Of a stretch of 64,000 bases of DNA, positions 46,415 to 55,600 are shown piece after piece (the stretch's first letter is position 1; every line of letters starts with the position of its first letter). Source of the stretch: Alphaproteobacteria bacterium (GTDB lineage Bacteria; Pseudomonadota; Alphaproteobacteria; Micavibrionales; UBA2020); NCBI GenBank assembly GCA_025934695.1, contig JAICWS010000006.1, forward strand, positions 186,001-250,000. Direction: 5' to 3'. The notes beneath the pieces were generated by a model, which saw only the letters and a program-made list of their open reading frames with translations, was not told where the DNA came from and did not search any database. The translations under genes and the position numbers were made by a program.

Positions 46415-47328
46415 GCGAAGTTATCCTTCGCGGTGCGGGTGTAGTGGATGAAAACGTCCTCGAGGCTGGGCTCGGCTTCCGTCCACTGGTAATCCTGGCG
46501 CATGCCTCGCGTCGCCTTTTCGATCTCGGCCTTGTCGGTGCAGCTGACATGCAGGCTGTCGCCGAAGGGCGCGACCGAGCAGTTGGAGGCATCCTTTTCC
46601 AGCCGCTTCATCAGGCCCATCAGGTCGGGCCCGTGCACGATCCACATCGACAGTCCGGTCTTTTTGACGACTTCTGCCGCCGTGCCCTGCACGAAAATCT
46701 TGCCATAGGCCATGAATATGACGGCGTGGCAACGTTCCGCTTCGTCCATGTAATGGGTGCTGACCAGCACCGTGATGCCATTGGCGGCCAGGCGATGGAT
46801 TTCGTCCCAGAAGTCGCGCCGCGCCTGCGGGTCGACACCGGCCGTCGGCTCGTCGAGCAAGAGGAGTTCCGGTTCGTGCAGGATGCTGGCGGCGAGCGCG
46901 AGACGCTGCTTCCAGCCGCCGGAGAGCGCGCCCGCCAGCTGGTCGGCGCGGCCCGTCAACCCTAAGTCCGACAGCGCCTTGTCCACGCGCTCCTTCGGGC
47001 GGTCGAGCCCGTACATGGTCGCGACGAATTCCAGGTTTTCGCGGATGCTCAAGTCTTCCCAATAACTGAACCGCTGCGTCATGTAGCCGACTTTGCGGCG
47101 GATCTCCAGCGCATCGCGGCGCAGGTCAAGCCCGAGGCAGGTGCCTTCGCCCTCATCGGGCGTCAACAGGCCGCAGAGCATGCGGATGGTCGTTGTCTTG
47201 CCGCTGCCATTGGGGCCAAGAAAGCCGTAGATTTTTCCCTTGGGCACGGTAATGGCGACATGATCGACGACGGGGCGGCCGTTGTAGATTTTGGTCAGGT
47301 TCCGCACGTCGATGACGTTGTCCGTCAT
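46411..47328 (-). CDS. ABC exporter ATP-binding protein
   Basis: The protein has 305 residues. Walker A is GPNGSGKTTT, the signature LSGGWKQRLALA and Walker B LLLLDEPTAGVD, with the switch His in VSTHYMDEAE. The GGWKQR variant is typical of the YbhF/CcmA drug-exporter group. It lies between the adaptor and the permease, with four-base overlaps on both sides. Confidence 0.95.
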   Translation of the reverse strand: MTDNVIDVRNLTKIYNGRPVVDHVAITVPKGKIYGFLGPNGSGKTTTIRMLCGLLTPDEGEGTCLGLDLRRDALEIRRKVGYMTQRFSYWEDLSIRENLEFVATMYGLDRPKERVDKALSDLGLTGRADQLAGALSGGWKQRLALAASILHEPELLLLDEPTAGVDPQARRDFWDEIHRLAANGITVLVSTHYMDEAERCHAVIFMAYGKIFVQGTAAEVVKKTGLSMWIVHGPDLMGLMKRLEKDASNCSVAPFGDSLHVSCTDKAEIEKATRGMRQDYQWTEAEPSLEDVFIHYTRTAKDNFA

Positions 47329-48278
47329 GATTTGCCTAAAGATATGTCGACCGGCAAACCCGGACGCAGGGCCGGGTCGAAGGCGTCGGGCGTCGCCTCG
47401 ATCAGGAACACCAGCTTCTCGCGCGATTCAACGCTGTAGATGATGGGAGGAGTGAATTCGGTCTGCGACGACAGGAAAGTGATGGTCGCCGTCACCGGGC
47501 CCTTGCAGCCGTCGCAGGTGACGGCGATCTTCTGCCCCGGTTTCAACTGCGGCAATATCTTCTGCGGCACGAAGAAGCGGATCTTCACGTTTTCGGGCGG
47601 CAACAGGCTGATGACGGGCTGGCCCGCGGCCACGAATTCTCCCGGCCAGTAGAATGTGTCTTCGATATGCCCGGCGGTAGGCGCCTTGGGGGCGGCTTCG
47701 CGCAGCAGCTTTTCGTCTTCGGCGACTTTTTGCGCGGCGGCGTCGACGGCATCCTTCTGCGCCGCGATCTGGTCTTCGCGGCCGCCGAGGACGGCGACTT
47801 TCAAATCGGCATCCAGTTCGGCCACGCGCGCCTCGGCATGCTCGAAGGCGGCCTTGTCGGTATCGAGCTGCGCGAGGCTGGTCGCGTCCTTCGCCGCCGT
47901 CTGCAGCGATCGGTCATAGGCTTTGTGCGCATTTTCCAGGTCGGCTGCGGCCTGCGCGCGCTGCTGGGTGATGACGGCGATTTCCTCGGGCCGTTCGCCC
48001 TTGGTCAGGTCGGTCCATTTCGCCTGTTCCTGCGCCAAGAGCGCCTTGTCGGCGTCGCGCTGGGCGGTAAGGTTCGTGAGGTCGAGCGAGAAGAGATCCT
48101 GTCCTGGCTTCACCTCGTCGCCGCGCTGGACGGAAAGCGTCTGCAGCACGGCGCCGCTGGTCGGCGCGATGCGCACGAATTCGCCTTCGACATAGCCGTT
48201 GATCTTGTCGTCTTCATTGCAGGAGCAGAGGAGAACCAGCGGCAGAAAGGCCAGCAGAAATTTGATATTTCTAACCAT
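47325..48278 (-). CDS. HlyD-family adaptor lipoprotein
   Basis: The protein has 317 residues. FLPLVLLCSCNED gives a lipobox (LLCS-Cys or LCSC) near residues 17-20, so it is probably lipid-anchored. A lipoyl half motif (IAPTSGAVLQTLSVQRGDEV) is followed by a long coiled coil (about 70-195) and the second half (AAPKAPTAGHIEDTFYWPGE). This matches YbhG/EmrA-type adaptors. The start at 48278 is chosen because it begins the signal sequence; a longer frame to 48395 adds implausible Arg-rich residues. Confidence 0.88.
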   Translation of the reverse strand: MVRNIKFLLAFLPLVLLCSCNEDDKINGYVEGEFVRIAPTSGAVLQTLSVQRGDEVKPGQDLFSLDLTNLTAQRDADKALLAQEQAKWTDLTKGERPEEIAVITQQRAQAAADLENAHKAYDRSLQTAAKDATSLAQLDTDKAAFEHAEARVAELDADLKVAVLGGREDQIAAQKDAVDAAAQKVAEDEKLLREAAPKAPTAGHIEDTFYWPGEFVAAGQPVISLLPPENVKIRFFVPQKILPQLKPGQKIAVTCDGCKGPVTATITFLSSQTEFTPPIIYSVESREKLVFLIEATPDAFDPALRPGLPVDISLGKS

Positions 48279-48430
48279 TTCCAAAGACTTGGCCCAAACC
48301 TTCCCGTTATCAGAAAAGGGTAAACGAATGCGCCGTGCTGTCAATCGAATTGCGGCGCGTTCCGTAAAATGGCGCGACGCGAAACGCCAGTGCATCCCAA
48401 CATCCGGAATGCCTGCTGCGTTCCTTTCGG

Positions 48431-49453
48431 TCAGGTGACGGTGATATTGCCGTCGGTGAAAAGGATATTGGCATCAAGACCGGTGACGCCCTGAAGGACG
48501 GCGACCTGCGCGAAACTGTGGCCTCCAACAGCGCCATTGTAATCCACCGAAACGATTGTGTTGGCGCCCGATACAGTCAGCTTGATGAAGTCGGACAGGT
48601 CCGCCGGATTGAAGCCCGACAGGACGTTATGCAGTTCGATCACGTCGCCCGCCGCAGCGCTGAAGTCGGTGATGACGTCGGCGCCGCCGCCCTTGACGTC
48701 AAACAGGAAGGTATCCGCGCCGTTGCCGCCGGTCAGCACATCACGTCCGAAGCCGCCGTCAAGAACGTCATTACCGTCCCCGCCGATCAGCGTGTCGTTT
48801 CCGCTCAGACCGATCAGCGTGTTATCGCCGGAATTCCCGGTCAGGGTATTGGCCGCGGCGCTGCCCGTCGCATCGAGGTTGGAGCCGCCCGTCAGCACGA
48901 GATCGAACGTTCCAAAGGAAGGCAGCGTATAGGAAACGGAAGACTCGATGGTGTTGCTCCCCGCATGGTCGATGATCACATCATTCGGATCGTCGACGAC
49001 ATAAGTATCGTTGCCGCCGCCGCCCGCCATCGTATCGGCGCCTGTGCCGCCGTCGAGCGTATCGTCGCTGCCGCGGCCGAACAGCGTGTCGTTGCCGGCA
49101 TCGCCCGTCAGCGTGCCGGCGCCGAAGCCGCCCACGATGATGTCGTCGCCGTTGCCGCCGTCGAAAGTGTCATGGCCGAAAAGGCCGGCGATGGTGTCAT
49201 TGCCGTCGCCGCCGGTGGCGATGTTATCGCCAAAACTGTCGAAAATAACGTCGTCGCCCGCGCCGCCGTCGAGGGAATCGTTGCCGAGAAAACCGTGCAG
49301 CGTGTCATTGCCGTTGCCGCCCAGCAGGGTATCGTTTCCACGAAAGCCGAAGAGCACGTCGTTCCCGTCCAGGCCGCTGAGCGTGTCGTCACCGCCCGAT
49401 CCGGAAAGCGTATTGTTGCCCGCGTCGCCGTTGATGATGAGTCCCGTGGTCAT
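48431..49453 (-). CDS. RTX (hemolysin-type Ca-binding repeat) protein
   Basis: The 340-residue, Gly/Asp-rich, Cys-free protein is built almost wholly from GGxGxDxLx nonapeptides: about ten in residues 8-140 and a second block at about 205-250. The repeats end in ADTFLFDVKGGGADVITDF and a C-terminal domain of about 90 residues, usual for type I secretion signals. There is no N-terminal signal peptide, which fits type I export. No catalytic domain is present. The start is supported by GGGGGA 9-10 bases upstream. The adjacent ABC-2 exporter is not of the HlyB type. Confidence 0.88.
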   Translation of the reverse strand: MTTGLIINGDAGNNTLSGSGGDDTLSGLDGNDVLFGFRGNDTLLGGNGNDTLHGFLGNDSLDGGAGDDVIFDSFGDNIATGGDGNDTIAGLFGHDTFDGGNGDDIIVGGFGAGTLTGDAGNDTLFGRGSDDTLDGGTGADTMAGGGGNDTYVVDDPNDVIIDHAGSNTIESSVSYTLPSFGTFDLVLTGGSNLDATGSAAANTLTGNSGDNTLIGLSGNDTLIGGDGNDVLDGGFGRDVLTGGNGADTFLFDVKGGGADVITDFSAAAGDVIELHNVLSGFNPADLSDFIKLTVSGANTIVSVDYNGAVGGHSFAQVAVLQGVTGLDANILFTDGNITVT

Positions 49454-49693
49454 GAAGCTTATCCCCCAAGCAGGCGCTTCAGCCCCAAACGCTGACGTAC
49501 ATCATCTATTTTAATCGGGAAGTCATGAAGAATTACTAACCAGCCGGGATTTACGTAAAGATATTTGCGCGTCGATGGAATTTTTCCTTTAAATTCAAGA
49601 AATTATTAACCCGCAGGATTTAAAATCAGAAAGCAAGAATATTGCTCAAACCTTTTCATCTTCGGCGCTGTCTCATATTCAACAGGGATCTTC
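49454..49693. promoter_or_regulatory. Divergent control region with imperfect direct repeat
   Basis: Two copies of AATTAyTAACCmGCmGGATTTA lie at 49531-49553 and 49601-49622, 70 bases apart, differing by three substitutions and one indel. They precede the ECF sigma operon. The AACC core resembles ECF-type -35 elements. No gene fits here. Confidence 0.45.
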
Positions 49694-50218
49694 ATGCAGG
49701 ACGACGCGCAATTGGCAAAGCTGGCGGCAGGGGGCGATAAAACCGCCTTCACGGAGCTTGTCGGACGGCATGCGGACCGGGTGTTCAGGACGGCGCGGCA
49801 ATGGTCCGGCAGCCGCGCGGATGCCGAGGACATTACGCAGGAGGTTTTCATCAAGCTTGCGCGCAACATTCACAGCTTCCGGGGCGAGGCCCAGTTCAGC
49901 ACCTTTCTTTACCGCATCACGGTGAATGAAGCGCGGAACTACTACACGAAGGAAAAACGGCGCGTCGCGCGCGAGACGGAATTTTCCGCGCTGCGTAGTG
50001 GACAAACGGAATCGCTTGCGGATCGGGAGCTGGTGTCGAAGGCGGCGGAGCTGCTGAACCGTCTGCCCGTGGAGCAGCGCGAAGCCGTCGTTCTCGTCCT
50101 CTGCGACGGGCTGTCGCATAAGGACGCGGCGCAGGCGCTCGGCTGCGCCGAAAAAACGGTGACCTGGCGCATTTTCGAGGCGAAGAAGAAATTAGCGGAG
50201 TGGTATGGCCATGGATAA
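49694..50218 (+). CDS. ECF RNA polymerase sigma factor
   Basis: The protein has 174 residues. Region 2 (about 22-90) has SRADAEDITQEVFIKLARNI and FSTFLYRITVNEARNYY. Region 4 (about 115-165) has NRLPVEQREAVVLVLCDGLS followed by a helix-turn-helix (KDAAQALGCAEKTVTWRI). It heads an eight-gene run ending at 58657, the next gene being a single-span probable anti-sigma. The start has AGGGA about 6 bases before. The inducing signal is not known. Confidence 0.93.
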   Translation: MQDDAQLAKLAAGGDKTAFTELVGRHADRVFRTARQWSGSRADAEDITQEVFIKLARNIHSFRGEAQFSTFLYRITVNEARNYYTKEKRRVARETEFSALRSGQTESLADRELVSKAAELLNRLPVEQREAVVLVLCDGLSHKDAAQALGCAEKTVTWRIFEAKKKLAEWYGHG

Positions 50219-50783
50219 CGACAAAATCGTCAAGCTGTTCCGGGACGAGGCCGAGCCCGGCCTGTCCGATATGGCGAAACAGCGCATCATCGGCGCGGCG
50301 GTGACGGAATTCGAGCGCAGCCGCCCGGCGCGTGTCAGTTTCATGCGGCCGCTGGCAGGCCTGGCAATAGCTGCGGCAGTGACATGTTTGCTGGCCGTCG
50401 CGATCTGGCCAACAGCGCCGGCGCCGATGAGTGATGCCGAACGGCAAAAGGCTGTGCTGGCCGAATTCAACCAGGTCTTCGGGCAGCGTCTCCAGGCCGT
50501 CGTCAACGAAGACGGCAAGACCGAGATCATCCTGGCCGACAAGGACCAGCCGCGCGGCCAGCCGCTGCATATCCACCTCAGCGGCGAGGGTCATAGCGTC
50601 GACGTGACGAGCTTCAGCGGGCAGAACCTGACGCTCACCATCAACGGCAGGCAGATCAATTTCGATGCGCTGGTGGACGCCAAAGGTGGCATCATCCTGT
50701 CGGGTGAAAAACTGTTCTGGCACGGCGGTGACGCGCCCGCCGTCGATGGATTGAAAGTTAAAGCGCAGCCGCTGGAGATGTGA
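50205..50783 (+). CDS. Probable membrane anti-sigma factor
   Basis: The protein has 192 residues. A helical cytoplasmic part (1-45, DNDKIVKLFRDEAEPGLSD) is followed by one transmembrane segment (about 48-68) and a beta-rich periplasmic domain that carries HIHLSGEG and LTINGRQINFDAL. No zinc motif is seen. Topology and position directly after the sigma gene (14-base overlap) make an anti-sigma role likely, but the family is not recognised. An in-frame ATG at 50211 is also possible. Confidence 0.65.
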   Translation: MAMDNDKIVKLFRDEAEPGLSDMAKQRIIGAAVTEFERSRPARVSFMRPLAGLAIAAAVTCLLAVAIWPTAPAPMSDAERQKAVLAEFNQVFGQRLQAVVNEDGKTEIILADKDQPRGQPLHIHLSGEGHSVDVTSFSGQNLTLTINGRQINFDALVDAKGGIILSGEKLFWHGGDAPAVDGLKVKAQPLEM

Positions 50784-50785
50784 CG

Positions 50786-51559
50786 ATGAAGCAGTCCTGG
50801 AAAATCCTCGCCCTCGCGGCGCTCCTGTCTCCCGCTTCCGCGCTGGCCGATGCGCCGCAGGCGGTGGTGAAACAGGGCGATCACGTCTGCGTCACCGGCA
50901 TTGACGGCGACGTGTGCAGCCACTTCTTCGGCGAGATGGATGTTGCGCTCTCGGTCGCGGCTGGCGGCGAGGGGTGCAGCAAAATGAAGGCGGTACTGAT
51001 GCAGGTCACGGCCCGGCTCGAAGCCCCAGTCGACGGAGCGGTGACGCCCGCATCCTTTGACGGCTGCAAGCCGCAGGATCTGTCCGTGCATCTGCCCAAG
51101 GTCGATCACGACACGGAATTCCAAGTGAATTTCTCGCATGACGGCGGCAAGGGCGAGCCTATCATCGTGCCGATCATGGCTTATCCGCGTGACCTGCTTG
51201 ATCCCATTAAAAGCTGGGTAAAAGATGACGCGAATGCGCTGATCGTGAAGGACAAGGATGGAAAGCTCGCGGGCTTTCTCGACCGTAACAAGATTGACTA
51301 TTCGACCGATGGCGCTTCCGCCAAGGCACACAAGATCACTGTCGTCGTCGCCGATCCGGCCGAAATGAAAGACGACAAGCCGTCGGGCGACGTGATGTAC
51401 CTGGCCGAAAAGGTGAAGGACATGCCGCTCGTCACGGTCGAGCGCACGGCTTCGGGCGCGACCGCGACGGCCGATATGAAACTTATCGAGCGTCTCGATG
51501 CGGACGATCCGCTCGCGGAAAAGGCGTTCGTGCAAATTTTCACCATGATCACAAAATGA
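50786..51559 (+). CDS. Exported protein of unknown function
   Basis: The protein has 257 residues. Residues 1-22 are a signal peptide ending ALA-DAPQ. The mature part has four Cys in the first hundred residues (HVCVTG, DVCSHF, EGCSKM, DGCKPQ), possibly two disulfides. No family is recognised. The ATG at 50786 has GGAG 8 bases upstream; the GTG at 50780 overlaps the previous stop. It is part of the ECF operon. A disulfide-bearing product fits the thioredoxin-fold protein at the operon end. Confidence 0.65.
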   Translation: MKQSWKILALAALLSPASALADAPQAVVKQGDHVCVTGIDGDVCSHFFGEMDVALSVAAGGEGCSKMKAVLMQVTARLEAPVDGAVTPASFDGCKPQDLSVHLPKVDHDTEFQVNFSHDGGKGEPIIVPIMAYPRDLLDPIKSWVKDDANALIVKDKDGKLAGFLDRNKIDYSTDGASAKAHKITVVVADPAEMKDDKPSGDVMYLAEKVKDMPLVTVERTASGATATADMKLIERLDADDPLAEKAFVQIFTMITK

Positions 51560-51576
51560 ACAAACGGGAGGATACT

Positions 51577-52602
51577 ATGAAGATCATTTACACACTCGCG
51601 ATGCTGGCCGCGCTGATGCCGGCCGGAGCCCACGCGGAAGACACGTCGACATCGGTGCCGCCCGCCAATGCCTCGGCGAATGTCGCCCCGATGGCGAAAG
51701 CGCCTGCAGAGGCCGCAACGGACAAGCCCGCGGCGCAGGAGCCGACTTACGTTACTGCGGTCCTGCCCTTCACGGCGGACAAGGATTACGAAGATATGGG
51801 CCAGCAGGTGCCTTTGTTGCTGACGACCTTCCTGTCGGTCTCGCCCTCGCTCATGATGGTCGAGCGCGCGGAAGTCGACAAAGCCTTGAGCGAGATCGAA
51901 CTTGGCAAGTCCGGCACGGTCGATCCGGATACGGCAGCCAAGGTCGGCCATCTCGTCGGCGCGCAGGTACTGGTGACGGGACGCATCTTCCAGGTGCAGC
52001 ATGACCTGATGATCGTGGCCAAGATCATCGGCGTCGAAACCGGCGTGGTGCTGGGCGAATATGTCTCGATGCCCGTGCGCGGCAGCATCAAGGACGCTTC
52101 GCAGCAACTGTCGGACAAGATCGCGCAGGACATCGCGGCCAAGGGCGAAAAACTCATCGTGCGCGGCACCGACAAGGAGGATATCGTGGCCAAGCTGAAA
52201 CCGCTGGTCGAGGGCAAGAAGAACCTGCCCAGCGTGTCGGTCAGCATCGACGCCATGAACGTCGGCAAGACCGACACCGACACGACGGCCCAGACCGAGA
52301 TCGCCTATATCCTGCAGAATCTCGGCTTCACCGTCATCGACCCGATGGCCAGCAACAAGAAGGCGGATATCGAGATCACCGGCTCGGCGGTCAGCGAATT
52401 CGCGATGCGCAAGGGCAACCTCGTCTCGGCCAAGGCGAATGTCGAAGTCAAGGCGATCCGCCACAAGGACGGCACGATGGTCATGAGCGACCGCGAACCG
52501 ACCGTCGCGGTCGACCTCTCGCCGGAATCGGCGGGCCGACTGGCGGAACAAAAAGGCGCGTCCGCCCTGGCCGAACGCTTCGTGAAATCGGTGACCAAGT
52601 AA
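51577..52602 (+). CDS. CsgG/FlgO-like exported protein
   Basis: The protein has 341 residues. A signal peptide spans 1-20 (ends GAHA) without a lipobox, followed by an Ala/Pro-rich linker. The CsgG/FlgO-type fold begins VTAVLPFTADKDYEDMGQQV, continues LLLTTFLSVSPSLMMVERAEVDKAL and has KVGHLVGAQVLVTGRIFQV. CsgG forms curli pores, but the lack of a lipidation Cys argues for a soluble or peripheral form. The ATG at 51577 follows GGGAGG; an ATG at 51556 does not. Confidence 0.75.
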   Translation: MKIIYTLAMLAALMPAGAHAEDTSTSVPPANASANVAPMAKAPAEAATDKPAAQEPTYVTAVLPFTADKDYEDMGQQVPLLLTTFLSVSPSLMMVERAEVDKALSEIELGKSGTVDPDTAAKVGHLVGAQVLVTGRIFQVQHDLMIVAKIIGVETGVVLGEYVSMPVRGSIKDASQQLSDKIAQDIAAKGEKLIVRGTDKEDIVAKLKPLVEGKKNLPSVSVSIDAMNVGKTDTDTTAQTEIAYILQNLGFTVIDPMASNKKADIEITGSAVSEFAMRKGNLVSAKANVEVKAIRHKDGTMVMSDREPTVAVDLSPESAGRLAEQKGASALAERFVKSVTK

Positions 52603-52613
52603 AGAAGGCAGCC

Positions 52614-55600
52614 ATGCGCTTCCTTGCGGCCATCTTCGTACTTCTGACACTCGCCGCCGCTCCGGGCACTGCCCGGGCCGGCGGCACGGCGTCGGTGACG
52701 GTCATGCCATTCGCTGCGCTGGAAAACGGCGGCGAGGGCTGGATGGGCAAGGCGCTCTCCGACCTCGTCGCGCAAAAGCTTGGCACGACGCCGGGCTTCG
52801 ACGTGCTGGAACGCGACAAATTGCAGGAATTCCTGAAAGAGATGGAACTGCAACGCTCCGGCTTTGCCGACGCGGAGGCCATCAAGCGCCTTGGCGGCCT
52901 CGCGCAGGTCGATGACGTCATCTACGGCAACTATTCGGTCGAGGGCAGCACGCTGAAGCTTCACCTGCTGGAAATGGACATGAAGACGCAAAAGATCGTC
53001 CAGCAGGCGGAAGCGGAGGGCCGGACGGACGATCTTGCTTCGGCGGCGGACCGGCTGGTGTTAGATTTCCTCCAAAAACAGGGCACCACGCTCTCCGATG
53101 AGGAGGTGAAGAAGATCAGCTTCCATGCAACTGACTCGACGCCGGCGCTTCAGCACTTTTATAAAGGCATGGACGACTACGACAACGGAAAATACGAAGA
53201 GGCCTACGGCGAATTCACTGCCGCCGCCCGGCAGGACGACCGCTATCTTGAGGCGCTGCTGTGGAGCGCGCGGATGCTGGAATATACCGGCATGACCGAC
53301 CAGGCGGTGCTGGCCTATACCCAGCTTCACGATGCCGCGCCGCAATCGACCGAAGGGCGCGACGCGCTGTTTTTCGCGGCGAAACTGTCCGAGGTGACGG
53401 CACCGGATAAAGCCATCGCCGCTTACCGGGAACTGGCGGCGATCGTGCCAAAAATTCCCTTGAGCCTCGAAGCGGATATGCGCCTCTCGTACCTCTATGA
53501 AGTCCAGCGCAAGCCGGCAGAGGCCTATCGCGCCCTGCAGGAGATTAACGATTTCCGCGAAGACATCGACAAGCGCAAGACCGCCTTTGCGCTGGAGCAG
53601 GCGCATAAAGAAAAATTCGCGATGATTGATTCTATACTCGAATTCGTTGGCATCGTGCGGCATAACGCGAAAGATTTATCCAGCGACAATGAGAACCTGC
53701 GCGGCGCGCTGGCCGATTTCACGGCGCACCGGTCGCGGTTCTTCAACTGGCACGACGCGCTGGACCTGTACCGGGGCGCAACGATGCGGCAGATCGCGCT
53801 GTATCGAGACGCCGTCGCGGCGGACCCTGTGCTGAAGCCGCCGCGCGGGACGTTCTATGTCGATCCCGCTCATGCTACGGTTGGCGACGAACATTTCGGC
53901 GATACGAAATCCCTGTTTTTCGGCGACACCAAGCGCTATGACGCCTGGCGCGAGGAGTTTTATGCCGCCGTCGTGCCGAAGGGCTATACGGCCGAGGGCG
54001 TGACGCTGCACATCACAGGCTATGTGCCGAAGCCGACGGCGACGACCGACTTCACCTTGCGGGTATTTGCCTTCCCGTTGATGAAAAACTTCTACAACAA
54101 CTGGCTCGGCACCGTTTACGGCCAGACCGCCAGCGTCAGCGCTTTGCAGAAGGAGATCGCCTTCCACGGACGCGATCACGATATTCTCGTCTTCCAGCTC
54201 ATCGAAAACGCCGGCAAAATAAAGAGCTGGAGCGCCGATTTCCGCCTGCGCAAAACGGAGACGCAAGCCGTGCCGCGAATGGCGAAAGCCGAAGGTTTCT
54301 TCGAGGGGCAGGAAGTCGCGCGTCTTCCATTGCATGAAGAGGCGACTGGGGTTTCCGACCCGCAGTACCTCGAACAATATGCGTCGAAGAAGCGCCTGGC
54401 GCTGATCGATCTTGGCAGCCGCGGCCAACTGCTTGTGGTGGCGCGCGGCGATCTCCCGACGGGCAAGACCGACCTCTGGTTCTCCCGCAATCCCGACGGC
54501 AAATCCTGGCAGCCGTTGGCGCCAATGCCGGTCAATTCCATCAGCCAGGATTTCGCGCCGAAACTCGTGCGCGCGGAGGACGGGTCGGCACGCCTGTTCT
54601 GGATTTCGAACCGCCGCGGACTGGGATGGGAAATCTGGACGAGTGGACTGCAGAAAGATAACAGCTGGTCCGAGCCCGCGCGCATTCCGCTGGAAAAATT
54701 CATTGCCGACGCGAACCCGGGCCGCGCGCAGGATGTGACCGACCTGCTCGATTTCGATGCCGCGCAGGACAAGCACGGGCGCTGGGTGCTAGCGGTCTGC
54801 ACGCCCGGCGGTACCGGCATCCACGTCATTTCCTCTGATGATGCGGAAAAATGGATGAACCTCGGTACCGTGCGGGAAGGGCAGAGATTCTTTGATCCCG
54901 TCCTGATGCAGGATGGTACTGCGACCTGGTGGCTGGGCGCCATCGATGGCGAGGCCGACCTGCAGTTGATGAAGTCGTTCGACCTGAAAGCCTGGACCGC
55001 CCATGAATACGCGCTCGGCAGCTATTCGCATCACTGGTCAAGACGGGGGAATGAAAATTACGCTTCTGTCGACCAGATTGCGGCTTTTCCAATGACGCTG
55101 TTCGATGCGGGCGAAGGCCGCCTGACACTGCTTTTCTCAGATACTTTGACGGGCCTGCAATATGCGACCTTTAATCCCGAAGTGTATCCGCCGCAACCCG
55201 ACCTCGTGCGCGAGATTTCGCTGGAGCCTTATGCGGTTGCGCAGACGCAAGACGCCTACCTGGCCGCCGCCTGGCAGGGCGATGATATCGTGCTGAAGAA
55301 ATACCGGCATTTTTCCTTTCCGACGAATGCGCAAAACTCCGGCACCGACACGCTCTATCATGAAACTGAAACCGACCCGGACGGCAATAGCTGGGACCGC
55401 CGCACAGCGCGCGAACGCTATGTCATGTCGGACGTGACGGCGGTCGGCGTGGCGACTGACGGCCGCGCCTGGTGGGGCATCGAAACCGGCGCGATGGCGC
55501 TGAAGGACCGGGATTTCTTCGTCTCCGACGTCTCGATGGGCTTTTTCGACCATCATCCGACCGATATCGTGCCCTGCGGCAAGTTTATCTGGTTTGCCGA

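Noticed and set aside
45278..48278. Idea that the ABC-2 exporter secretes the adjacent RTX protein
   Set aside because: RTX proteins use HlyB-type exporters with fused membrane and ATPase domains; this ABC-2 system with lipoprotein adaptor belongs to the small-molecule exporter group.
48400..48426. GGAAC-N17-TGTT on the minus strand upstream of the HlyD-family gene
   Set aside because: One mismatch in the -10 and a position next to the RTX stop; not enough to call an EcfG promoter.
48518..49495. 325-residue plus-strand frame opposite the RTX gene
   Set aside because: Repeats in it mirror the RTX nonapeptides; it has no independent start signals.
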